A DNA stretch of 64,000 nucleotides from Bacteroidota bacterium. GTDB lineage: Bacteria > Bacteroidota > Bacteroidia > Cytophagales > Cyclobacteriaceae. Where the stretch lies: assembly GCA_016191555.1 (NCBI GenBank), contig JACPVX010000029.1:62001-126000 (forward strand). Direction: 5' to 3'. The position numbers and the translations under genes were made by a program. Positions 56,011 to 64,000 of this stretch are shown here, one piece after another (position 1 is the first letter of the stretch; each line of letters begins with the position of its first letter). Below the pieces are notes generated by a model. It did not search any database. It saw only the letters and a list, made by a program, of their open reading frames with translations, and was not told the origin of the DNA.

Positions 56011-56667
56011 ATGCAGTCCGATTATAAAATACTTTTTTATTTTACATATAGCTCAATCTTTTCCGCTTTACTCCCTTTTTTTGTTGGGGTTATTCGATTT
56101 AAAGACAGATCCAATGATCTAAAGTTGCTATGCATTCTTTCAATTTTAGGCTTTTGCCTTGATGGTATTTCGCAATTAAATCCTAGTGTCGCCAACTTAT
56201 CAATCAACTTATTTTCACTGCTGGAATTCTTCTGTCTAATCTACATTTACAGAAGTTCGTTTCAGGTTTCTTCCAATTCAAAGATTCTATTAATCTCAGT
56301 TATACTAATTTACCTCTGTCTTTTCAGTGCCGAAATCCTGTTAGGCTCAAAAGTCGAACTGAATTCATATTCGCTCACTTTTACCTCCTTATTATTCATC
56401 GTTATTTCTGTACGGTGCTTTTACTTATTGATGCGAGATTTACCTACAGACAAAATTCAAAGGCTGCCCATGTTTTGGATAAATACCGGGGTACTCATCT
56501 ACTTCGCGGGCGGCCTTTTTCTCTTTGCGATGCGCAATTATTTCATCTCCACTTTCCACGATGATCAAACGATGTATTGGAGTTTCCATAATTTTTTGAA
56601 TATTGGTAAAAACTTACTCTTTGCAGTCGCCTTATGGCAGGACCTTCGGAAACCCAAGCCTATCTGA
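56011..56667 (+). CDS. Seven-helix membrane protein, partner of a NarL-type kinase
   Basis: 218 residues from the ATG at 56011 (a TTG two codons earlier is possible). At least six, probably seven, hydrophobic helices with short loops. No conserved residues I can name. The last 34 bases overlap the kinase gene, so the two are translationally coupled; the membrane protein may serve as the sensor for the kinase, which has only one helix of its own. Confidence 0.75.
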   Translation: MQSDYKILFYFTYSSIFSALLPFFVGVIRFKDRSNDLKLLCILSILGFCLDGISQLNPSVANLSINLFSLLEFFCLIYIYRSSFQVSSNSKILLISVILIYLCLFSAEILLGSKVELNSYSLTFTSLLFIVISVRCFYLLMRDLPTDKIQRLPMFWINTGVLIYFAGGLFLFAMRNYFISTFHDDQTMYWSFHNFLNIGKNLLFAVALWQDLRKPKPI

Positions 56668-57428
56668 TTTTTGCCGTTGGCACGGTGGCCATGCTATTTA
56701 TGGCCGGAGCCATTATCATTTTTGTAGCTTTCTACCAAAAGCGGATGTTAAACGAACAGCTTCGCAGGCAAGCGATGGAAGCTGACTACCAACGCAAGTT
56801 GCTCGAAGCCCAATTGGAATCACAAGAGCGCGAGCGAGCCAGAGTATCCAAAGACTTACATGACGATGTTGGTCTCATGTTACAAGCTTTGCGAACTACC
56901 ACGCTGGCCGTCATCCATCAGGCGCCCGAAGAAGACCGCCAGGAAGTGCAGCAGATGGTCTCTGAAATCACCGAATCCGTTCGAAGAATTTCGTGGGACT
57001 TAATGCCTTCCAGTCTGGAGCGCTTCGGCCTCACCGAAACCATCGATGAACTTTGCATGCGCTTGCATAAACGAGGAATACCCGTGCATTTTGAATTAGA
57101 AGGCACTGCCGTTCCGCTGAGCAAACGAAACGAAGTGTTACTTTACCGGATGACGCAAGAAATGGTGAATAACGCATTGAAGCACGCCAAAGCTTCCTCG
57201 ATTGACGTGGCCCTTCGCTGGAGCAATGACAATCTTCACTTGGAAGTAAAAGATAATGGCGTAGGTTTCGAACTGCCCACCAGCGCTAACTACTCTCCCA
57301 TTGGCAGTGGCCTCGGCTTACTCAGCTTGAAGAGCCGTGCGGATTTGTTGAACGCACAGCTTACCTTTGAAAAAAATTCACCGTCAGGCACCGCCATCTC
57401 TGTCAAATTCCCCATTCTCCATGTCTAA
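56634..57428 (+). CDS. NarL-family sensor histidine kinase
   Basis: 264 residues. One N-terminal helix (about 10-33), a long coiled linker, then the HisKA_3 phosphorylation site RARVSKDLHDDVG (His76) and an HATPase domain: NNALKHAKASSIDVAL (N-box) and LEVKDNGVGFELP (G1). It has no recognised sensor domain. Its gene overlaps the upstream membrane protein (34 bases) and the downstream regulator (8 bases). Confidence 0.92.
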   Translation: MAGPSETQAYLIFAVGTVAMLFMAGAIIIFVAFYQKRMLNEQLRRQAMEADYQRKLLEAQLESQERERARVSKDLHDDVGLMLQALRTTTLAVIHQAPEEDRQEVQQMVSEITESVRRISWDLMPSSLERFGLTETIDELCMRLHKRGIPVHFELEGTAVPLSKRNEVLLYRMTQEMVNNALKHAKASSIDVALRWSNDNLHLEVKDNGVGFELPTSANYSPIGSGLGLLSLKSRADLLNAQLTFEKNSPSGTAISVKFPILHV

Positions 57429-58077
57429 AATTGATGTTTGCGTAATCGATGATCATCAGCTTTTCCGTAAGGCCATGATGCGATTGCTCAAAACATTTAA
57501 GCGTATCAATGAAGTGACAGAGGCGGAGAATGGACAAGCATGTTTGCAATTATTAAAACAGCAACAGCCTCAGGTGCTCTTGCTCGATTTGGAAATGCCG
57601 GTGATGAATGGAGTAGATTGTGCAGAGGCCGTTTTAAAAAAATACCCGGATATCAAAATCATCATCCTCACCATGCACGATAGTGAAAAGTACATGCTCT
57701 ATCTAATGGAGATGGGGGTACATTCTTTCCTATTGAAAAACACGGGGCCGGAAGAATTAGAAATGGCAATTCAGCAAGTGGTGGACAATGATTTCTATCA
57801 CAACGAATTATTGAACACGGTGCTTCGCAAAGGCATTCATCAAAATGGAAAGAAGATGGAAAAACCAGCTTTCGCTAAGCTGGCCGACCTGACTGATCGT
57901 GAGCAAGAAGTGCTGCGGATGATTTGTCAGGAAATGAGTGTGAAAGATATGGCCCTGCAATTGGGGGTTGCGCCAAGCTCGGTGCAAACCTATAAGACCC
58001 GCATCATGGCGAAGTTGGGCATCAAAAATACCATCGGATTATTACGTTTTGCCCTCGAAACCGGGCTGATTTTGTAA
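57421..58077 (+). CDS. NarL/LuxR-type response regulator
   Basis: 218 residues from the ATG at 57421, which overlaps the kinase stop by 8 bases. Receiver domain with VIDDHQ (Asp10, Asp11) and LLLDLEMPVMNG (Asp56), and a GerE-type HTH at about 150-215 (LTDREQEVLRMICQEMS and VQTYKTRIMAKLG). Likely phosphorylated by the kinase just upstream. A 22-base direct repeat and several hairpins directly follow the gene and could be its regulatory target. Confidence 0.93.
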   Translation: MSKIDVCVIDDHQLFRKAMMRLLKTFKRINEVTEAENGQACLQLLKQQQPQVLLLDLEMPVMNGVDCAEAVLKKYPDIKIIILTMHDSEKYMLYLMEMGVHSFLLKNTGPEELEMAIQQVVDNDFYHNELLNTVLRKGIHQNGKKMEKPAFAKLADLTDREQEVLRMICQEMSVKDMALQLGVAPSSVQTYKTRIMAKLGIKNTIGLLRFALETGLIL

Positions 58078-58083
58078 ACCTCG

Positions 58084-58126
58084 CTTGTCGTTTTTTCGCT
58101 ACAAACTTGTCGTTTTTTCGCTACAA
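58084..58126. repeat. Tandem direct repeat after the response regulator gene
   Basis: Two exact copies of a 21-base unit (CTTGTCGTTTTTTCGCTACAA) at 58084-58104 and 58106-58126, with a period of 22 bases. Each copy contains TTGT and ACAA ends that could form an imperfect palindrome. The copies are about two helical turns apart, the arrangement expected of a cooperative binding site. Confidence 0.85.
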
Positions 58127-58152
58127 GATTTTTTCCAAAACCTTCTAAACGC

Positions 58153-58206
58153 TTCAAAAACGCACTTTTTGAAAGCCGACTTTTTTCAGTCGATCAAAAC
58201 TGAAAA
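58153..58206 (+). promoter_or_regulatory. Cluster of overlapping hairpins before the pseudo-receiver gene
   Basis: Three candidate stems: TTCAAAAA/TTTTTGAA (58153-58160 with 58166-58173), CGACT/AGTCG (58177-58181 with 58188-58192) and TTTTCAGT/ACTGAAAA (58183-58190 with 58199-58206). The last two share bases and exclude each other. A T-run follows at about 58210-58217. This could be a terminator, an attenuator or both; the switching idea is inference. Confidence 0.5.
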
Positions 58207-58268
58207 TTTCTTTTTTTAATCCTTCCCACCTTCGGTACGGTTTAGGGTTTTATTTTAATCACGTACAG

Positions 58269-58610
58269 ATGAAGGTATTGGTAGTTCACCGGCAAGAGGC
58301 GGTTCTCGACAGCATCACACAGCAGTTGGCGAAGTGGCATGTAGAAATTTACAACAACGGACTAGATGCTCTGTTGGCAGCACGCATTGAAGCATTTGAT
58401 CTAATCTTATGCGGCAAAGACTTGCCGGTGGTTACCGGTATCGAAATGGTACGATCGTTGCGAAACTTCGGACTGAACAAATTAACGCCCGTTATTTTAC
58501 TGGCCGATGGTACCGAAAGCGAAGAGCATGCACGCATTTATCAAATGCTGAATGTAAACCTCCTGACCATGACGGAAATTGAAGAAATGAAAAACCTCCA
58601 TATCGAATGA
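58269..58610 (+). CDS. Degenerate receiver (pseudo-receiver) protein
   Basis: 113 residues with the receiver-domain alternation of strands and helices (MKVLVVHRQEAVLDSITQQL; FDLILCGKDLPVVTGIEMV; LTPVILLADG). The acidic pair after strand 1 is missing (VVHRQ), the phosphorylation Asp is replaced (Gly in LILCGKDLP by alignment) and no conserved Lys is seen. It cannot be phosphorylated in the standard way and may act as a protein-interaction module. Its stop overlaps the TerB-like start by four bases. Confidence 0.8.
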   Translation: MKVLVVHRQEAVLDSITQQLAKWHVEIYNNGLDALLAARIEAFDLILCGKDLPVVTGIEMVRSLRNFGLNKLTPVILLADGTESEEHARIYQMLNVNLLTMTEIEEMKNLHIE

Positions 58611-59011
58611 GTACACTAGCTCCCCCTGTACACACCGCTTACCAACTTGGTCTTCTCCATTTTGTGCATGTACTAATGGCTGCCGATGGAATCATTCATC
58701 AACGAGAGCAGGTGGTATTGGAAGAAATCAAGCGAGAAGAAAATATTTCTTCTGATCTGTTTGAAGAATTCCGCTATTCAATTATGGGTAAAAATGAACT
58801 ACAGCTTTTTCGTGAAGGCGTAGAGTTGCTCAACAGTGTCAGCGATCAAGATCGGTTGTGCGCACTGGTGCACTTGTATCGTCTTTCGGAAGCCGATGAA
58901 AATATACACGAAGAAGAAGTACGCTTTTTATTCAATTCGCTGAAGCAAACCAAGGTAGACTTTGAAGATGTTGTGCTCGCTTCACGATTGGCAAAAAGCA
59001 ATAAGGGATAA
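58607..59011 (+). CDS. TerB-family protein
   Basis: 134 residues, all-helical. LLHFVHVLMAADGIIHQREQVVLEEI fits the TerB/tellurite-resistance fold (first metal-binding motif AADGxI...E), and RLSEADENIHEEEVRFL looks like the second half of the duplicated acidic motif. TerB-type proteins are linked to stress and membrane signalling. It is coupled to the pseudo-receiver gene (4-base overlap); there is no terC or terD nearby. Confidence 0.8.
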   Translation: MSTLAPPVHTAYQLGLLHFVHVLMAADGIIHQREQVVLEEIKREENISSDLFEEFRYSIMGKNELQLFREGVELLNSVSDQDRLCALVHLYRLSEADENIHEEEVRFLFNSLKQTKVDFEDVVLASRLAKSNKG

Positions 59012-59085
59012 CAGCCGGAGCACGGGTGAAGAGGTAAGTGTAGGCGGTCGGCTGATTAAAAACGTAAAGGCAAACTGAATATACT

Positions 59086-59847
59086 ATGCTGCGCACCAGT
59101 TCCCGTGGTTGGGTTCCTGACTTACCTGACCATCGCGATAAGCGTTATGACGCACCGCGAAAGGTTTTACGCAAACTTCCGTCAAGCGTAAACCTAACTA
59201 AACTATGTCCTCCCGTCTACACTCAAGGTGATCTGAATAGTTGCACGGCTCACGCCATCGGTGCCGCCTATCAATTTGAATTGCTCCGACAAAATCGCGA
59301 AGATGTTTTTATGCCTTCGCGCTTGTTCATCTACTACAACGAACGTGCCATGGAGTGAAATATCAAAAGTGACAGTGGTGCGATGATTCGCAACGGCATA
59401 AAAAGTGTGAACAAGCAAGGCGTATGCCCGGAGGATATGTGGCCATACGACTTTAAACTTTTTTCTACGAGACCCAGCAAAACATGCTACACGAAAGCAC
59501 TGCAACACCAGGTGCTCTCGTACCAACGTGTGCAGCGGACACTTACCCAAATGAAAAGTTGCCTGGCTGAAGGATATCCATTTGTTTTTGGATTTACCGT
59601 ATTCGATTCATTTGAGAGTCCGCAAGTGAAACGTACGGGCAAACTAAACATGCCTAAGAAAACCGAAAAAGACGATGGCGGTCATGCGGTGTTAGCGGTT
59701 GGCTACAGCGATAGCGCCAAACGCTTTATCGTGCGCAATAGCCACGGACCTAGTTGGGGCCAGAAAGGCTACTTCACCATGCCCTATGATTATTTACTGG
59801 ATGAAGATCTGGCAGACGACTTTTGGACACTGCGTGTAATTGAATAA
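59086..59847 (+). pseudogene. Papain-like (C1) peptidase interrupted by one in-frame TGA
   Basis: Two parts in one frame, 59086-59355 and 59359-59847, are separated only by TGA at 59356-59358. Together they give about 253 residues of C1 peptidase: Gln47 and catalytic Cys53 in YTQGDLNSCTAHAIGAAYQF, His near 200 in DGGHAVLAVGYS and Asn near 218 in VRNSHGPSWGQKGY. The stop replaces a Gly codon in a conserved position (family pattern EGT/EGN; here GGA to TGA would restore it). Nonsense mutation, recoding or sequencing error are all possible; TGA is used as a normal stop elsewhere here. Confidence 0.85.
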
Positions 59848-59882
59848 ATAAAAACTTTAACAATCTATTATCTATTGAAAGT

Positions 59883-60164
59883 ATGGAATGGTCGAAACTG
59901 GAAGAAATGCACAAAAACACTTTTGGAAGAGAATATGTAGCCTGCCACGAACCTCATGAACGAAACTGGATCATCGACAATGTTATTCAGGTTCTACCGC
60001 AGTACCGTAAAAGTGTCGTTGAGCAAGCCGTTGTGGAAGTATGCACCTCTATGAAAGTAACGCCTCGCTTACGAAAGGAATTCTTTACGCAACTCAGTGT
60101 CGCGCTCGATGCTAAACGGCTACACATCCGAGAACGACACGAGAAGATGCGCAGTCATACCTAA
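59883..60164 (+). CDS. Small hypothetical protein
   Basis: 93 residues, acidic and basic residues mixed, predicted helical, no signal peptide. Two cysteines (CHEPHE and EVCTSM) and several histidines but no recognisable metal motif. I do not recognise it. It lies 35 bases after the C1 peptidase remnant and 28 bases before the amidase gene on the same strand, so it probably shares their transcript. Confidence 0.6.
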   Translation: MEWSKLEEMHKNTFGREYVACHEPHERNWIIDNVIQVLPQYRKSVVEQAVVEVCTSMKVTPRLRKEFFTQLSVALDAKRLHIRERHEKMRSHT

Positions 60165-60192
60165 CCGCCACAAACCTAAACCCCACATAAAC

Positions 60193-60771
60193 ATGAAGCA
60201 GCAAGGCAAGTTTCTATTATTCGATGTAAACGAATTTGATAGCTGGCTAAAAGGTCTTCAGCTCAAGCGAAAAATTTCGTTGATTCAAAATCATCATACG
60301 TGGCTACCCAATTATGCAACGTTTGATAAGATTGGCGATCACTTTAAAATGTTGGCCTCCATGGAAAAATCTCATCTGGAGAGAGGCTTTAGTGAAATTG
60401 CGCAGAATCTCACCACGTTTCCGGATGGCACCATTGCCGTATGCCGGTCTTTTGAAACTATTCCGGCAGGTATTAAAGGAGCCAATCAATTTGGCATTTG
60501 TATCGAGCACGTAGGCAACTTTGACAAAGGTGCAGATTCCATGCGAGCCGCTCACCGCACAACCATTATCAAGGCCAACACATTGCTTTGCAAAAAGTTT
60601 GGCTTGACTCCCTCAACGAATTCCGTAGTATATCATCATTGGTACGACCTGACTACTGGCAAACGCGTACCCGATGGAAGCTCGAATACCAAAACTTGTC
60701 CCGGCACAAATTTCTTTGGTGGCAACACCATCGAATCCTGCAAAAGCAATTTCATCCCCTTGCTGAAGTAA
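60193..60771 (+). CDS. N-acetylmuramoyl-L-alanine amidase-like (amidase_2/PGRP) protein
   Basis: 192 residues from the ATG at 60193; a longer reading frame from 60097 would overlap the preceding gene. The zinc amidase pattern is present: NHHTWLPNY (His34/35), FGICIEHVGNFD, VYHHWYDLTTGKRVPDG and CPGTNFFGG at the end. Such enzymes cleave the lactyl-peptide bond of peptidoglycan. No signal peptide is visible, unusual for an autolysin but common for phage or effector amidases, so its site of action is unclear. Confidence 0.82.
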   Translation: MKQQGKFLLFDVNEFDSWLKGLQLKRKISLIQNHHTWLPNYATFDKIGDHFKMLASMEKSHLERGFSEIAQNLTTFPDGTIAVCRSFETIPAGIKGANQFGICIEHVGNFDKGADSMRAAHRTTIIKANTLLCKKFGLTPSTNSVVYHHWYDLTTGKRVPDGSSNTKTCPGTNFFGGNTIESCKSNFIPLLK

Positions 60772-60834
60772 ACGCAAACTCAAAGCTGCTAAAGCAATTC
60801 GATAAATTTTATTACCCACCTTACTACCTAAGCC

Positions 60835-63800
60835 ATGGGAAAAAATCGGTTGGACACCATACGTGCTCACTTTGTAGGCAAGCTACCGGTGTACGTAATT
60901 TCGGGGGTGTTGGTTGGTTTGATGTGCTTCTACTATTTCGTCTACCTGCCAAAAAACGAACAACATCTCAATGAACATGTAGATCGGCTATTGACCAACA
61001 AGTCGCAGACGATTTACGAAAAGTACAAAGGCTATGAAAATGCGCTGAATAGCTCATCGCGAACCTACTTTGCAAAATGGCTTTTCGAAACACGTAAAAC
61101 AGACGTGGCGCTCAATTTCCTTGAGATCAAAGACACTACCTATTACCAATTTTCCAAACCGGTTCTAAACAACGGCTTCAAAAGAATTGTGCCTTCCGAT
61201 CTGTTAAAGGCTCCGTTGGACCCAAAACTAAAATCTCAAATTCATGGCCCTTCTAAAGAACTTCCACATTTGTCGTTATGGCAAGTAGCTTCCGGCAACA
61301 ATCATTTCGTGTTCGAGCTTCCCGGAGATTTTCTCGCCTACTCTGAACAAAAGAAAAAACCGAAAGATAAAGTTGTTCAACATCCTTACTTATGGATCAG
61401 TGCCAATACATTTACCTCCAACCTCAAGTCCTCCGATTTCTTTGACGATTTATTTCTCGTGTCGATCTATGAAGGAGATTCGGCACATCCCAGCACGAAA
61501 GTCAGTGGATTTGTAAAAGATGGAATGGTAATCGACAAATCGCAACTAGGATTAACAAAATTTATCATTCCCGATTCGATTAAAGTTGCCGGAGTAGGAA
61601 TATTCAACCGAAAGATCGCTGGCGAAACCTATCGCATCTATGTCAAGCGACTACACTTGCAGCGCAACTTAGATGTGTTTGTGGTTGGTCTCATCGACAA
61701 CAGTAAGTTCAAAACCATGGCCACCGATGTTCCGGCATGGTTCGTTATTTTTTGTATTGTGATCGTGCTGGCATTGATATTTTTAATGCCGCTCATCAAA
61801 CTCTACGCACTCAATCAAAATGAACGGCTCTCCGCTGCAGATGCGCGCCTCTCTGTCTTCTCGATGATATTGATCGTGAGCCTCGTTACGATTATTCTGG
61901 CCGGCAGCTATGTGTTTTGGAGTTTCGAGAAGGAGGAAGTAGATCAAAAGTTGAAGGATCTCACTAAAAACATTAAAGACAGTACAAACAATCAAATTTC
62001 AAACCTGAAGAGTTTGATCAGCGATCCTTCTATTTTCAAAATTCCAGTTAACGATTTTAAGAATAAGTACTCCGAAGTAAAATACTACAACGAAATCTTT
62101 TCCCTAGATACCAAAGGGAACACCCTACAAGTAATTATTGGAGATGAAAAATTGGATGATATCTTCAAAGTATGTCCGTATAATCTGAGCAAGCGCGACT
62201 ATTTTCAAAACATCCGATCGGCACAAGCAAATAAGGAAACCATCGATTATAGTTTAGTTTCGATTAATTCTTTTTCGAGCGGCAGCAGTGAAGCGGCATT
62301 AAGTATAGATTGGAAGAACGACACCATTCGTGTAGTCACTGCCAGCATTCCTGCGATCATTCGATCGGTAATACCGGCACCCTATCAGTTTGCAGTGCTC
62401 GATAAAACCGGTGACGTCAAATTTCATTCAGACTGGAAGGAACTACAATTCGAAAATTTTGTCAGCGAGTGTGACAACAATCAGCAACTGCAAGCCATGA
62501 TTCAAAATGGCATTACCGGAGAAGTTGACTTTTCCTATCTCATCAACGATTGCCAAGGCTATGGCACCCCGCTGGTGAAAGATTGGTACCTGATGGTTTA
62601 CTACGAAAAACAAACCTTGCGCAATCTGGCCGCTGAAGTTTTTGGTCTGTGCATCATTACCATTTTAATTATCGCTCTCTTGCTGTGGCTCATTCAATTT
62701 GCGCTGGCACAAGATCGTTACCATGTAGGCCTGATAAAAACACAAAGTTTCTTTTACCATTGGCTGAACCCCAATTCATCCTCCATCCGCAAATGGATGG
62801 CCTTAACGTTTTTTAATCTTTACCTATTCACTTGCCAAACCATCTGGTCCTTCTTATTTAACTCGCTCATAGCTTCGATCTTCTTTATTTTTCTTTCCAT
62901 CCTCGCTTTCTATGTGATTGGGTATGGCTGTCTGAATGAAATCAATAAGAAGAATATCTTTTCCTCGCGCACCATGTGGTGGCTGGTGTTGCTCTCCCTC
63001 TCGGTACTGATTGCGCTGCTGGCCGCAGGATGGATACTTCAAAGCTTCCGGTTAGTCATTTTCCTTGCGCTCTTTTTGAGCGGGCTAGCCATATGCGCCC
63101 GACTCTTTCAAAAGTGGCAGTGGACACTTTTTAAATCGTGGAAGCCGTATCTTGGATTTCGCGCGTTCCTCGCTTCGTCTTTGCTGGTGATGGCGGTGGG
63201 GCCATCGTGGACGTTCTTAACGGACCACTATTATTTTGCGTCACTATCGTATCAATACAGCTCCGTGCTGCACGATGTAAAGAAAACCCAAGCGTATACT
63301 TCGCACCATCATACTGTTGAAAATTATGCGGGTGTAACAAGTCCACCATCTGTCTCAGAATTTGAATACAAAACACAAGATCAGCCCGACATCGATCTTT
63401 ATAAATACCTGCAAGAGTTTAAGTCGAGCGCTGAGTCACTTGACTCCTATAGCTTTAATCGCGTACTGAATGCAGAGCCTTATCAAATAGGTCACACCGA
63501 TAAGGATATCATCGCGCAAACTAAATCGGGAAAGCCATTAATCCAATTGGAAAAGCCCTTACATAAAATTGCGGTAAAACATAATTGGATGGCCGTGATG
63601 GTAACTTTACTCGCCATTCTTACTGGTGTGCTCATCTGGCAATCGCTGGGCATCTTGCCGCACAAAATATTTTATTCTCCGGTCGTTGATCTGTGGGCCG
63701 CCTATCCTGCCAAAAAAGGAAAGAAAAATTTCATTGAACAAGAACTTGAAAATGATGACGATGTCCGTCACCCTTTGTTTAACCTCGATGAAGAAGTAAA

Positions 63801-64000
63801 AAAAGAATGGAAAGATCAGGCAAAGGCAGAATATGATACACCCGGCTTAAGTCGCAAGGAAAAAATTGCCGTGCAAGAAAAATACCTACTGCAATTAGAA
63901 TCGAAAGCACAGGAGCAGTACAAAAAGGCGCTCAACGGTTGCAGTGAAGAGGAGAAATACTTTCTGTTCGATCTGGCTTCTGACGGAGTTACCAACTTCG
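60835..64000 (+). CDS. Very large multi-helix membrane protein with Cache-like sensor region, truncated by the window
   Basis: Open from the ATG at 60835 to the right edge, at least 1,055 residues. One N-terminal helix (about 18-36), an extracytoplasmic domain to about 300, helices near 303-320 and 343-362, then a Cache-like region (to about 600) containing RDYF (454-457), a typical dCache motif. Further helices lie near 603-622, 665-700, 725-760 and 922-940. The last 115 residues are charged and cytoplasmic, with no kinase motif before the edge. I do not recognise the whole protein. It follows the amidase gene by 63 bases. Confidence 0.75.
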   Translation, partial: MGKNRLDTIRAHFVGKLPVYVISGVLVGLMCFYYFVYLPKNEQHLNEHVDRLLTNKSQTIYEKYKGYENALNSSSRTYFAKWLFETRKTDVALNFLEIKDTTYYQFSKPVLNNGFKRIVPSDLLKAPLDPKLKSQIHGPSKELPHLSLWQVASGNNHFVFELPGDFLAYSEQKKKPKDKVVQHPYLWISANTFTSNLKSSDFFDDLFLVSIYEGDSAHPSTKVSGFVKDGMVIDKSQLGLTKFIIPDSIKVAGVGIFNRKIAGETYRIYVKRLHLQRNLDVFVVGLIDNSKFKTMATDVPAWFVIFCIVIVLALIFLMPLIKLYALNQNERLSAADARLSVFSMILIVSLVTIILAGSYVFWSFEKEEVDQKLKDLTKNIKDSTNNQISNLKSLISDPSIFKIPVNDFKNKYSEVKYYNEIFSLDTKGNTLQVIIGDEKLDDIFKVCPYNLSKRDYFQNIRSAQANKETIDYSLVSINSFSSGSSEAALSIDWKNDTIRVVTASIPAIIRSVIPAPYQFAVLDKTGDVKFHSDWKELQFENFVSECDNNQQLQAMIQNGITGEVDFSYLINDCQGYGTPLVKDWYLMVYYEKQTLRNLAAEVFGLCIITILIIALLLWLIQFALAQDRYHVGLIKTQSFFYHWLNPNSSSIRKWMALTFFNLYLFTCQTIWSFLFNSLIASIFFIFLSILAFYVIGYGCLNEINKKNIFSSRTMWWLVLLSLSVLIALLAAGWILQSFRLVIFLALFLSGLAICARLFQKWQWTLFKSWKPYLGFRAFLASSLLVMAVGPSWTFLTDHYYFASLSYQYSSVLHDVKKTQAYTSHHHTVENYAGVTSPPSVSEFEYKTQDQPDIDLYKYLQEFKSSAESLDSYSFNRVLNAEPYQIGHTDKDIIAQTKSGKPLIQLEKPLHKIAVKHNWMAVMVTLLAILTGVLIWQSLGILPHKIFYSPVVDLWAAYPAKKGKKNFIEQELENDDDVRHPLFNLDEEVKKEWKDQAKAEYDTPGLSRKEKIAVQEKYLLQLESKAQEQYKKALNGCSEEEKYFLFDLASDGVTNF

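Noticed and set aside
56603..56785. A 60-codon plus-strand frame across the membrane-protein/kinase junction
   Set aside because: It overlaps two real genes in another frame and has no protein-like features.
59356..59358. Genetic-code change (TGA as glycine) as the explanation for the split peptidase
   Set aside because: TGA ends several intact genes in the window (for example galE and the transglutaminase gene), so the code is standard.
1..64000. tRNA, rRNA, CRISPR or insertion-sequence features
   Set aside because: I saw no tRNA-like cloverleaf sequences, repeat-spacer arrays or transposase genes on either strand; a dedicated search would be more sensitive.

Overview
The window is chromosomal DNA from a member of the Bacteroidota, most likely of the Cytophagales type. 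This rests on a complete gldK-gldL-gldM-gldN set with an upstream PorP/SprF gene (type IX secretion/gliding), a secreted PKD protein with a type IX C-terminal sorting domain, long NusB and DUF4271/DUF1573/YbbR proteins typical of the phylum, LytS/LytTR and NarL-type regulators, and few Shine-Dalgarno-like sites. Gene density is high: no gap between genes reaches 300 bases. I saw no rRNA, tRNA, CRISPR array, insertion sequence or prophage.

Layout. 1-4.3 kb (minus strand): housekeeping genes, namely the start of an RND-type membrane fusion protein, coaE, a YbbR protein, yajC, a DUF1573 lipoprotein, a YtxH protein and nusB. 4.4-7.2 kb (plus): an MdlA-like ABC exporter and an unknown exported protein. 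7.2-19.1 kb (minus): a long co-directional run that makes sugar nucleotides. In transcription order it holds a UDP-glucuronate-4-epimerase-like gene, a UDP-sugar 6-dehydrogenase, galE, a WbpE-like aminotransferase, a WbpD-like acetyltransferase, a WbpB/WlbA-like dehydrogenase, rmlA, rmlC, rmlB, a WecA/MraY-family transferase, pheS, a 3-hydroxyacyl-CoA dehydrogenase and a Rieske-fold protein without metal ligands. 19.2-23.8 kb (plus): cytochrome c maturation genes ccmB, ccmC, ccmD, ccmE and ccmF, where CcmE is the cysteine (CxxxY) variant. 23.8-32.0 kb (minus): DUF4271, hemD, porP, gldK, gldL, gldM, gldN and a GNAT gene, diverging from hemW.

33.3-42.2 kb is mixed: a LytTR regulator pair, a secreted PKD protein, uvrA, a Uma2-family protein, a GNAT gene and a cystathionine gamma-synthase/lyase. 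42.4-49.5 kb (plus) is a tightly coupled DUF58 - transglutaminase - MoxR ATPase - TPR operon. 49.5-55.9 kb holds single genes: an exported HIT protein, an M50-like membrane protease, a GAPDH-like protein lacking the catalytic histidine, a lipoprotein, a diheme cytochrome c, a CDGSH protein and a J-domain/KTSC protein.

55.5-64 kb (plus) is the least ordinary part. It has a small conserved-looking protein, a seven-helix membrane protein overlapping a NarL-type kinase and its regulator, a repeat- and hairpin-rich spacer, a receiver domain without phosphorylation residues coupled to a TerB-like gene, a papain-like peptidase broken by one TGA codon, a 93-residue unknown, a peptidoglycan amidase-like protein, and a membrane protein of more than 1,055 residues with a Cache-like sensor region that runs off the window. 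This is the best place to look for an undescribed system; its function is not established by the sequence.
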